Below are positions 15,653 to 22,869 of a stretch of DNA of 64,000 nt, in pieces. Every line of letters begins with the position of its first letter. Position 1 is the first letter of the stretch. This stretch comes from Prescottella agglutinans (lineage in GTDB: Bacteria; Actinomycetota; Actinomycetes; Mycobacteriales; Mycobacteriaceae): assembly GCF_004011865.1 (NCBI RefSeq), contig NZ_RKLP01000005.1:248001-312000 (forward strand), in the 5' to 3' direction. A program made the position numbers and the translations under genes. The notes under the pieces were generated by a model. The model ran no database searches, was not told the DNA's origin, and saw only the letters and a program-made list of their open reading frames with translations.

Positions 15653-16980
15653 TGTCCGAAAACTCAGTGATCACCGCACCCGGTGACAAGACCACCCAGC
15701 CAGTCGCGCTCGACCAGATCCCGTTCAGCCGGTTTCACGCCAAGATCACCGGGATGACGCTCGGCGCCAACTTCTCCGACGGCTACACACTCGGAATCAT
15801 CGGCGCGATCCTGCCCACGATCACCACCCAGCTCGGGCTCTCCTCGTTCTGGGAAGGGATGATCGCCAGCTCCGCACTGATCGGCCTGTTCCTCGGAAGC
15901 ATGATCCTGGGACGAGTCGGAGACATCATCGGGCGGCAACGCCTCTACGTCTTCAACTTCGTGCTGATCGCAGCGGTGTCGTTGATGCAGCTGTGGACTC
16001 CCAACGTGCTGGTGCTGTTCATCATGCGCGTTCTCATCGGCTTCGGACTGGGTGCCGACTATGCGGTCGGGCCCACCCTGATGTCGGAGTTCGCGCCGCG
16101 CAAGCACCGCGGGGCCATGCTCGCCTCGCTCACCGTCGCGTGGACCGTCGGTTACGTCGCCGCCAACGTGATCGGCACCTATCTCAACACCGGCGACGAC
16201 TCGTGGCGCTGGCTCCTGGCGAGCGGCGCGATCCCCGCATTGATCGTGTTGGTCGTCCGAATCGGCACACCCGAGTCGCCGGGATGGCTGATCAGCAAGG
16301 GACGGGTCGACGAGGCAAAGGCGATCGTCCGCCGCTGCTTCGGAGTGGAATTGGATACCACCAGCGTCGCGCCGGAAGAGGAATCCACCTCGTACAAGGC
16401 ACTCTTCAACAAGGCCAACAGGACGCGCACCTGGTTCGCCGTTCTGTTCTACAGCGCCCTCGTGCTCCCGTACTTCGCGATCTACACGTTCGTTCCCACG
16501 ATCCTGGCCGGGCTCAATGTCGAGGACGCCGATCTCCAGTACCTGATCCTCAACATCTTCCTCCTCGTCGGAGGCATCGCCGGAGTCTGGTTCGTCGCGA
16601 AGATGCCGCGGCGCTCGTTCACCATCGCGTCCTTCGGTGTCCTCGCCGTCTCGCTCGTGGCACTGGGTGCGATGAGCGACATGTCGGTCATGGCGATGAT
16701 GATTCCCTTCGCCATCTACACGTTCGTGATGTCGGGCGCGTCGAACATCACCCAGGTCTATCCCGCCGAAGTCTTTCCCACCAGCCTCCGGGCTTCCGGT
16801 GTCGGATTGGCCAACGGACTCAGCCGAATCGCCTCGGCCATCGGTACCTTTGTCCTCCCGGTCAGCCTGACGAGCTGGGGAATCCCCGCCACGATGTACT
16901 GGCTCGCCGGGGTACTGCTGCTCGGCATGCTGATCTCCATCAAATGGGCACCCGAGACCAAATCACAGCACCTGGTGTGA
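15652..16980 (+). CDS. MFS transporter (copy A)
   Basis: A 442-residue inner-membrane transporter with about twelve hydrophobic segments. The MFS motif A loop GRVGDIIGRQRLY lies between helices 2 and 3, and GFGLGADYAVGPTLMSEFAP is the helix 4-5 region typical of metabolite:H+ symporters related to sugar and phosphate porters. The N-terminal 30 residues and a central loop (SVAPEEESTSYKALF) are cytosolic. Its ATG overlaps the lyase stop codon, so it probably imports the compound used by the lyase/oxygenase, or exports a product. Copy B is nearly as long and very similar. A long hairpin follows. Confidence 0.9.
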   Translation: MSENSVITAPGDKTTQPVALDQIPFSRFHAKITGMTLGANFSDGYTLGIIGAILPTITTQLGLSSFWEGMIASSALIGLFLGSMILGRVGDIIGRQRLYVFNFVLIAAVSLMQLWTPNVLVLFIMRVLIGFGLGADYAVGPTLMSEFAPRKHRGAMLASLTVAWTVGYVAANVIGTYLNTGDDSWRWLLASGAIPALIVLVVRIGTPESPGWLISKGRVDEAKAIVRRCFGVELDTTSVAPEEESTSYKALFNKANRTRTWFAVLFYSALVLPYFAIYTFVPTILAGLNVEDADLQYLILNIFLLVGGIAGVWFVAKMPRRSFTIASFGVLAVSLVALGAMSDMSVMAMMIPFAIYTFVMSGASNITQVYPAEVFPTSLRASGVGLANGLSRIASAIGTFVLPVSLTSWGIPATMYWLAGVLLLGMLISIKWAPETKSQHLV

Positions 16981-17001
16981 TCGCCGGGAAATGAGATCAC
17001 T

Positions 17002-17038
17002 GTTGCCGCACTCCGCGATCCGCGCGGAGTGCGGCAAC
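17002..17038 (+). terminator. 16-bp hairpin between MFS A and LysR
   Basis: GTTGCCGCACTCCGCG (17002-17017) and its perfect complement CGCGGAGTGCGGCAAC (17023-17038) flank a 5-base loop; TTTCG follows. The same hairpin stands after MFS B with a compensatory pair change. It probably ends the oxygenase/lyase/MFS transcript, but as it also lies 21 bp before the LysR start it could regulate that gene. Confidence 0.75.
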
Positions 17039-17059
17039 TTTCGTCGATGGAGGCGATTC

Positions 17060-17983
17060 ATGAACAGACCACCGTGGACGTCGATCGAATTTCGACACTT
17101 CCTCGCCTTGGCCGAGGTGGGTCGGACAGGTTCGTTCACGGCCGCCGCCCACGCACTCGGGTATACCCAATCCGCGATCAGTCAGCAGATAAAGAAGCTC
17201 GAGTCCGTGGTGGGGCGGCGTCTGGTCGAGCGTCCCACAACCACCCTCCATTCGGTCACGTTGACCGACGAGGGAAAGATCCTGTTGGAACACGCGAAAG
17301 CGATCCAGGCACGGCTCGACACAGCGTGGGCCGATCTCACCGCGTTGTCCGAGGGCGCTGTCGGAACGCTGCGAGTCGGTAGCTACGAGAGCGTCGGCAC
17401 CAGAATCCTTCCGCACGCCCTGAAGCTGTTCAAGGAGGTTTGGCCCCGGATAGACGTCGTGCTCGAGGAACACGACGACGACGAGATCCTCCTCCAGCGG
17501 GTCGAGGGCGGCGAGTTGGACCTGACCTTCATGGTCTTCCCCCTGACACCAGGTCCATTCGAATCCGCTGAGCTGCTTGTCGATCCGTACGTTCTCGTGG
17601 TGCCCGAGGAATCGTCGATCGTGACCGGGGACGTCCCGATGCAACTCGACCGGGTATCCGACCTTCCCCTGATCGCGTACGGAAAGCTGCGAGGGATCCA
17701 CGACATCGCCGCGCGGCTCGGACGCCCCAGCCTGAACGATCAAGTCATCTTCCGCAGCAACGACAACGGCACGATCATGGGCATGGTCGCGGAGGGCTTG
17801 GGCGCGGCAGTCATGCCGCGACTGTCGGTGGACGCCAACCAGTCCGGATTCCGGATGGTCGACTTGGACCGGGTGAGTCCCAGGATCATCGGGATCGCGT
17901 GGCATCGCGGTCGGCGAATCACTCCCGTCATGCAGTCGTTCATCTCGGCGGCACAGAGCAGCGCGGGCCTGCTCGCAACGTAG
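17060..17983 (+). CDS. LysR-family transcriptional regulator
   Basis: A 307-residue LysR regulator. The N-terminal helix-turn-helix (about 8-65) reads FRHFLALAEVGRTGSFTAAA, GYTQSAISQQIKKLESVVGR; the effector domain follows (GTLRVGSYESVGTRILPHAL, AEGLGAAVMPRL). The start is ATG 17060 behind GGAGG. It lies on the same strand directly after the MFS gene and very likely controls the lyase/transporter cassette through sites in the oxygenase promoters. The corresponding gene after MFS B has decayed to its last 28 codons (22770-22853), so this single copy would have to serve both cassettes. Confidence 0.9.
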   Translation: MNRPPWTSIEFRHFLALAEVGRTGSFTAAAHALGYTQSAISQQIKKLESVVGRRLVERPTTTLHSVTLTDEGKILLEHAKAIQARLDTAWADLTALSEGAVGTLRVGSYESVGTRILPHALKLFKEVWPRIDVVLEEHDDDEILLQRVEGGELDLTFMVFPLTPGPFESAELLVDPYVLVVPEESSIVTGDVPMQLDRVSDLPLIAYGKLRGIHDIAARLGRPSLNDQVIFRSNDNGTIMGMVAEGLGAAVMPRLSVDANQSGFRMVDLDRVSPRIIGIAWHRGRRITPVMQSFISAAQSSAGLLAT

Positions 17984-17998
17984 GGACGCCGGCCCGAC

Positions 17999-18060
17999 GT
18001 CATGCACCGCTCGGCGAATCCATCTGCCGGTGAATGCAATGCGTGGCCGATCACGATGGC
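17999..18060 (-). pseudogene. short relic of the MBL-fold gene 3' end
   Basis: The 60 bases after LysR A (GTCATGCACCG, GCGAATCCATCTGC) resemble those after the LysR relic at 22868-22920, which include the stop codon and last codons of the intact MBL-fold gene. It is too short to prove on its own; the order LysR, MBL, hairpin, CitE is the same in both places. Confidence 0.4.
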
Positions 18061-18097
18061 CGTTCGTCCCCGTTCCAGGCCTGGAACGGGACGAACG
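18061..18097. terminator. long palindrome after the CitE relic
   Basis: CGTTCGTCCCCGTTCCAGG is followed directly by CCTGGAACGGGACGAACG, an inverted repeat with one bulged C and no spacer. The same element, with perfect 15-bp arms, follows the intact CitE-like gene at 23662. On the minus strand it lies downstream of CitE, so it is probably that gene's terminator or a repeat unit carried along in the duplication. Confidence 0.6.
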
Positions 18098-18179
18098 GCA
18101 ACGCCGGCGGGATCGCAGGCTGCCCGGTGTCAGCCTGCCGAAACAGTGCGGTGTGCCGGTTATCGACTGGTCGACACCA

Positions 18180-18435
18180 GATCCTTTTCGACGATGTCGA
18201 TGCGGTATTTCCGGGCACGGTCGAGGATCGCCTCGGCCGTGCGCAGACGGGAAGATAGCTTCCGTCGATGCTGTCGGTGCGGTTGGCGAGGAGTTCCCTG
18301 GGACGCTGCACTTCTTCCGCGCTGGGCGCAAACTCGGTGTTGGCCATCCGAATGTGCTCCGGCTTCACACAGAGCATGCCGCCCATTCCATTTGCCACGG
18401 ACCGGCGGCAGTAGCTGCGATTCCCGTCCGTGTCG
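18180..18435 (-). pseudogene. 3' fragment of the CitE-like gene
   Basis: The sequence matches the last 85 codons of the intact CitE-like gene (23744-23990) at roughly nine bases in ten, including GCAAACTCGGTGTTG and CACACAGAGCATGCCGCCCA. A one-base deletion near 18250 breaks the frame. The 5' part is missing; at about 18435 the sequence switches to a hutC fragment. Confidence 0.8.
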
Positions 18436-18640
18436 TCCTCGCAGTGCACGAGCACCGAGTGAAACACCCCGGCACCGAGCGCATCCCGGAGGAAAACCTC
18501 CTCGAAATCCTGCCGCTCCGATGGTGGACTCGGCCCACCAAGTCTGCCGACCGGTGACCTCGGGCCCGACGTGCTCGAGTCGCCGATGCCGATCACCGGC
18601 ACTTACCGGCCCGCCGGCCCCGCGAATCGTCGGGCGCAGC
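18436..18640 (-). pseudogene. internally deleted hutC fragment and upstream region
   Basis: GTGCACGAGCACCGAGTG and GCATCCCGGAGGAA correspond to hutC codons near 11150-11213 (VFHSVLVH region). The text then jumps to the hutC start region: CTCGGCCCACCAAGTCTGCC and GACCGGTGACCTC match 11641-11672. Later pieces (CCCCGCGAATC) match the hutC-oxygenase spacer. So a second hutC once stood before oxygenase B and lost most of its coding sequence. The rest of the gap up to 18740 shows nothing else recognisable. Confidence 0.75.
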
Positions 18641-18747
18641 CGGTCCTCCAGGCGGTCCGCCCCGTGCGTCGACCCCGTCCACTCTACGTCCGGGAGAGCG
18701 ATCGTCGGTGTATTCGTCGACGCATTCACGATCAGCATAAGCAGAAG

Positions 18748-18836
18748 TAATGACCTCCATCATTAATGCGAGCTTGCCGCGGGTGATGCGCATCACTCAG
18801 CATGGATTGCGCATGATCCGTACGAAAGGCAGATGA
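18748..18836 (+). promoter_or_regulatory. promoter region of oxygenase B with two dyads
   Basis: TAATGA-CCTCCA-TCATTA (18748-18765) and the perfect palindrome GTGATGCGCATCAC (18783-18796) precede a block identical to that of copy A (CATGGATTGCGCATGATCC, TACGAAAGGCAG). The AAAGGCAG serves as ribosome-binding site. The dyads differ in sequence but not in position from those of copy A, as expected for binding sites of a shared regulator. Confidence 0.55.
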
Positions 18837-19667
18837 ATGACTTCAGAGCTGGCGGCGGTCGCCTTCGATGCGACTGCAATTGCAGAGATTATCGACCTGG
18901 ATCGGTATCCGATCGATCGCCTGGATTCCGAGGAAGGTCGCCGACTGGTAGAGCGTTGTCAAGACGATCTGCGCAATCACGGCGCATGTCAGCTTCACGG
19001 ATTCATTCGACCGAATGCTGTCGAAATCCTGGTAGCCGAGGCCCTCGAAAAGGCCGGGAATGCGTACCGGACGGACGACACGCACAATGTGTATTTCGAG
19101 GAAATTCCGGCGGACGCGGCGGCCGACGACCCTAGAGTGATGCTCCAGCACTCCTCGAAGCTCACGATCGCGTGGGACGAGATCGCCGAGGAATCCGCCC
19201 TGCGAACGGTGTACAACTGGGATCCGCTGACCGATTTCATCGGACAGGCGTTGGAAATGCCCAGCTTCTACCGCTACGACGATGCGCTGGGTGCGTGCTC
19301 TGTGGCCCTGTTCGAGCAGGGCGACGAACTGGGCTGGCATTTCGACCGATCACACTTCGCGGTGACTCTCATGCTCCAGCCCACCGACGAGGGCGGGGAA
19401 TACGAGTACTTCCACATGCTCCGATCCCCGGAATCGGAGAACTACGACGAGGTGGCGGAGCGACTGAACGGGTCACGAGCCGGCGTGATCACCCTGCAGA
19501 ACGAACCGGGCACCCTCAGCTTCTTCCGTGGCCGGTACTCCATGCACCGCGTCACCCCCGTGGCAGGCGAGCAGACACGAGTCAACGCCGTCCTCGCCTA
19601 TTCCGAAAAGCCCGACGACAAGCTGAACAGCATCACCCAGAAGCTCTTCTACGGACGCACAACATAA
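18837..19667 (+). CDS. Fe(II)/2-oxoglutarate-dependent oxygenase, HalD/BesD-like (copy B)
   Basis: A 276-residue near-twin of copy A (differences include Asp26 for His, Val101 for Gly, Glu119 for Asn and Ala215 for Ser). It keeps the HFD metal motif at 168-170, His237 and Arg248, and the GGEYEYFHML segment. Unlike copy A it is followed, after a terminator and 95 bp, by a full lyase-MFS pair, so this is the original operon layout. Long nucleotide runs are identical to copy A, far closer than the neighbouring lyases are to each other, pointing to recent copying or gene conversion. It should have the same substrate as copy A. Confidence 0.85.
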   Translation: MTSELAAVAFDATAIAEIIDLDRYPIDRLDSEEGRRLVERCQDDLRNHGACQLHGFIRPNAVEILVAEALEKAGNAYRTDDTHNVYFEEIPADAAADDPRVMLQHSSKLTIAWDEIAEESALRTVYNWDPLTDFIGQALEMPSFYRYDDALGACSVALFEQGDELGWHFDRSHFAVTLMLQPTDEGGEYEYFHMLRSPESENYDEVAERLNGSRAGVITLQNEPGTLSFFRGRYSMHRVTPVAGEQTRVNAVLAYSEKPDDKLNSITQKLFYGRTT

Positions 19668-19685
19668 CCGCGCGACGGCAGTAAC

Positions 19686-19732
19686 GGGCCCGGAGGCGTG
19701 CAAGTGAGTCGGGCAACCTTGCCTCCGGGCCC
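19686..19732 (+). terminator. terminator between oxygenase B and lyase B
   Basis: GGGCCCGGAGGC (19686-19697) pairs perfectly with GCCTCCGGGCCC (19721-19732), followed by TTTCG. It would make oxygenase mRNA end here, or attenuate the downstream lyase and transporter. Confidence 0.8.
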
Positions 19733-19827
19733 TTTCGTATCTCATCGACATGATCGCGCCCGAGTCTGCAGTTCCTTTGAATTGATCAATTCGGCACGAA
19801 GAACACAGACGAAAAAGGGAATTTCCA

Positions 19828-21273
19828 GTGCACGACAATAAGGTAGGTCAAAACTTGACCGGGAAATATCTGACTGCTCTCACAGCTAACTCTCTGGGCT
19901 CATTCGAAGTGGATGCGGCCTCCCTCGACCTCATGGAACGTTCATGGAAGACAGCGACGAGCGCATCCGGACGTCGACAGGTATACGGTCGGACGACTGG
20001 AGTCGGAGCCAACCGCGAGGTACAGGTCGACCAAGCCCTCGACCAAGATCTCCGGCTACTGCGCAGCCATGCGACGGGTACCGGGCCCTATCTCTCCCAC
20101 GACACCGTCCGCGCTGCGATGATCGCGAGGCTGAACCAGCTACTGGCCGGCGGCTCCGGCATGCACCCGGACATCGTCGAGGCGATGTCGAAGTCGCTGG
20201 CCCAGGACGACCTGCCACGGGTCCACGCTTCGAGCGCTATCGGAACCGCGGATCTCAGCCAGTTCGCCGAGATCGCGCTGGGCCTCATGGGCGAGGCCGA
20301 CCTCGAGAGCGGTCGACGGGACCCGCTCTGGCACCCCCGTCCCGGCGATGCTCTTGCGTTCATCTCTACGAACGCCATGGGCGTCGCGCGCGGCATGGCT
20401 GCGTGCCGGGCGATGGAGCATTACATCGCGCACTACGAGGCTGTCGCCTCACTGTCACTGATCGCGACCCGCGGCTCGACCGAGGCCTTCGACGAGTTCG
20501 TCCACGCATCGCGCCCGCAACCACACCAGGCATCGACCGCAGCGAGGATCCGGGCTCTCGTTGCAGACCACGAGTGGGTCCCGCGGCGGGTGCAGGATTC
20601 GTACGGGTTCCGCGCCCTCCCGCAGGTCCTCGGACCTGCAATACACTCCCTCGAATCCTATTCGGCCGCACTGGACATCGAGTTGAACTCGGCAGCCGAG
20701 AACCCGGTGGTGAGTGCCGATCGAGACGACGTCTTCCACAACGCGAACTTCCACACGCAGGCTCTGGCACTCGCGTGCGACCACAGCAAACTCGCTCTCT
20801 TCGGCGTCGCAAATCTGTCGACTCGGCGGCTGGCGAACCTCACCGAGCCGGCGTTCACGGGCCTGGATCCGTTTCTGGCGGTCGGCCCGGCCGGTAGCAG
20901 CGGGGTCATGCTGCTCGAGTACATCGCGGCGGCGGCCCTCGCCAGATTCCGGAACTCGTCGGCTCCGGCGACGCTGGGAACAGTCACGATCTCGCGCGGA
21001 ACCGAGGACCACGCGAGTTTCCATACGCAGGCCATCGACCAGACGCACGAGTGCATCCAGTCTGCAAACGAGGTACTCGGCTGTGAACTCATCGCTGCGG
21101 TGAGGGCACTTCGCATCCTCGGCGTTTCACTCGATCCGATCACCCCGCTCGGTGCCTACCTCCAGAGGGCTTCGAGCGTTCTCGATCCGAACAGCCTCGA
21201 TCGACCACTCACCCAAGACCTCGAGAACGCGGTCGACTTCCTCACCCAGTCTCATGGACTGAAAGGCATTTGA
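19828..21273 (+). CDS. aromatic ammonia-lyase superfamily protein without MIO triad (copy B)
   Basis: A 481-residue paralogue of lyase A with the same altered centre (SSAIGTADL), the same Tyr loop QVYGRTTGVG and the other conserved segments (VQDSYGFRALPQV, AENPVVS, NANFHTQ, SRGTEDHASF). The shared loss of the MIO triad in two separately diverging but intact copies argues that the altered site is functional. GTG 19828 follows AAAGGGAA. Differences cluster in the first 40 residues (DNKVGQNLTGKYLTALTANS) and around 215-250. One base separates its stop from the MFS ATG. Confidence 0.85.
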   Translation: MHDNKVGQNLTGKYLTALTANSLGSFEVDAASLDLMERSWKTATSASGRRQVYGRTTGVGANREVQVDQALDQDLRLLRSHATGTGPYLSHDTVRAAMIARLNQLLAGGSGMHPDIVEAMSKSLAQDDLPRVHASSAIGTADLSQFAEIALGLMGEADLESGRRDPLWHPRPGDALAFISTNAMGVARGMAACRAMEHYIAHYEAVASLSLIATRGSTEAFDEFVHASRPQPHQASTAARIRALVADHEWVPRRVQDSYGFRALPQVLGPAIHSLESYSAALDIELNSAAENPVVSADRDDVFHNANFHTQALALACDHSKLALFGVANLSTRRLANLTEPAFTGLDPFLAVGPAGSSGVMLLEYIAAAALARFRNSSAPATLGTVTISRGTEDHASFHTQAIDQTHECIQSANEVLGCELIAAVRALRILGVSLDPITPLGAYLQRASSVLDPNSLDRPLTQDLENAVDFLTQSHGLKGI

Positions 21274-21274
21274 T

Positions 21275-22603
21275 ATGTCCGAGAACTCAGTGATCGCCGA
21301 TTCCGGCGACAAGCCGGCCGCACCAACCGCGCTCGACCAACTGCCTTTCAGTCGATTTCACGCCAAGATCACCGCGATGACGCTCGGCGCCAATTTCTCC
21401 GACGGCTACGCTCTGGGAATCATCGGCGCAATCCTGCCCACTATCAGTGTGCAACTCGGCCTCTCCTCCTTCTGGGAAGGGATGATCGCCAGTTCAGCGC
21501 TGATCGGTCTCTTCTTCGGGAGCCTGATTCTGGGAAGAGTCGGAGACATCATCGGGCGCCAACGCCTCTACGTGCTCAACTTCGTGCTGATCGCGGCGGT
21601 GTCGTTGATGCAGTTCTGGACTCCCAACGTAATGATGTTGTTCGTTCTGCGCGTTCTCATCGGCTTCGGACTGGGTGCCGACTATGCAGTCGGCCCCACC
21701 CTGATGTCGGAGTTCGCGCCGCGCAAGCAGCGAGGGGCCATGCTTGCGTCGCTCACGGTGGCGTGGACCGTCGGTTATGTCGCCGCCAATGTGATCGCCA
21801 CGTATCTCAATACCGGCGACGACTCGTGGCGCTGGCTCCTGGCGAGCGGCGCGATCCCCGCCGTGATCGTGCTGGTCGTCCGCATCGGCACGCCGGAATC
21901 ACCCGGATGGCTCATCAGTAAGGGGCGGGTCGACGAAGCACGCGCGATCGTCCGCCGCTGCTTCGGAGTGGAACTGGATACAAGTGCGTACACGCAGGAA
22001 GGGGAATCCACTGGATACAAGGAACTCTTCAGTGCGAGCAACAGGACGCGCACTTGGTTCGGCATTCTCTTCTTCAGCGCTCTCGTGCTCCCGTACTTCG
22101 CGATCTACACGTTCGTTCCCACGATCCTGTCCGAACTCGCTGTCGAGGATGCCGATCTCCAGTACCTGCTCCTCAACATCTTCCTCCTCGTCGGAGGCAT
22201 CGCCGGAATCTGGTTCGTCGCGAAGATGCCGCGGCGCTCGTTCACCATCGTGTCCTTCGGAGTCCTCGCGGTTTCCCTCGCAGCTCTGGGCGCGCTCAGC
22301 GACATGTCGGTCACGGCGATGATGATTCCGTTCGTCATCTACACATTCGTGATGTCGGCCGCATCGAACATCACGCAGGTCTACCCTCCCGAGCTCTTCC
22401 CCACGAGCCTCAGAGCCTCCGGCGTCGGATTGCTCAACGGGCTGAGCCGAATCGCCTCGGCTGCCGGCACCTTCGCTCTCCCTCTCAGCCTGACGAACTG
22501 GGGAATCTCCGTCACGATGTACTGGCTCGCAGGCGTACTGCTGCTCGGCATGCTGGTCTCGATCCGATGGGCGCCCGAGACCAGATCACAGAACCTGGTT
22601 TGA
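21275..22603 (+). CDS. MFS transporter (copy B)
   Basis: A 442-residue transporter paralogous to that at 15652, with the same motif A (GRVGDIIGRQRLY) and helix 4-5 region (GADYAVGPTLMSEFAP). Differences lie mainly in the central loop (AYTQEGESTGYKELFSASN) and in conservative changes within helices, as expected for a functional transporter of the same or a close substrate. It is translationally close to lyase B (one-base gap). A hairpin and a LysR relic follow. Confidence 0.9.
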   Translation: MSENSVIADSGDKPAAPTALDQLPFSRFHAKITAMTLGANFSDGYALGIIGAILPTISVQLGLSSFWEGMIASSALIGLFFGSLILGRVGDIIGRQRLYVLNFVLIAAVSLMQFWTPNVMMLFVLRVLIGFGLGADYAVGPTLMSEFAPRKQRGAMLASLTVAWTVGYVAANVIATYLNTGDDSWRWLLASGAIPAVIVLVVRIGTPESPGWLISKGRVDEARAIVRRCFGVELDTSAYTQEGESTGYKELFSASNRTRTWFGILFFSALVLPYFAIYTFVPTILSELAVEDADLQYLLLNIFLLVGGIAGIWFVAKMPRRSFTIVSFGVLAVSLAALGALSDMSVTAMMIPFVIYTFVMSAASNITQVYPPELFPTSLRASGVGLLNGLSRIASAAGTFALPLSLTNWGISVTMYWLAGVLLLGMLVSIRWAPETRSQNLV

Positions 22604-22651
22604 GCGCTTCATCGAACCGGGCATAAGTCGAGACGAAGAAGCTGGAACGCA

Positions 22652-22688
22652 GATGCCGCACTCCGCGATCCGCGCGGAGTGCGGCATC
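22652..22688 (+). terminator. 16-bp hairpin after MFS B
   Basis: GATGCCGCACTCCGCG (22652-22667) and CGCGGAGTGCGGCATC (22673-22688) form a perfect stem with a 5-base loop. Compared with the hairpin after MFS A, the second base pair is changed on both sides (T-A to A-T), so the structure rather than the sequence has been kept. Confidence 0.75.
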
Positions 22689-22769
22689 TGTTGCTGATGG
22701 AACGTCAGTGTGGTGCAGCCTCGCCGAAACGCCAATCGTTTGCTCTGACGAGGGGCCCCGAGGTTCGAG

Positions 22770-22853
22770 CCGAAGAGGGGTCGCAGGATCACCCCCGCCA
22801 TGCAGTCGTTCATCTCGGCGGCACAGAGCAGTGCGGGTCTGCTCGCGACATAG
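22770..22853 (+). pseudogene. 3' relic of a LysR gene
   Basis: The plus strand encodes RRITPAMQSFISAAQSSAGL, then LAT and a stop at 22851-22853, equal to the last residues of the LysR protein ending at 17983 (RRITPVMQSFISAAQSSAGL). Nothing of the rest is left. Its position after MFS B is that of LysR after MFS A. Confidence 0.85.
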
Positions 22854-22869
22854 GGACACAGGTTCTGCG

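Noticed and set aside
18002-18766. Overlapping open frames of 170-250 codons on both strands
   Set aside because: They run through CitE and hutC fragments with frameshifts; none has a consistent domain or start.
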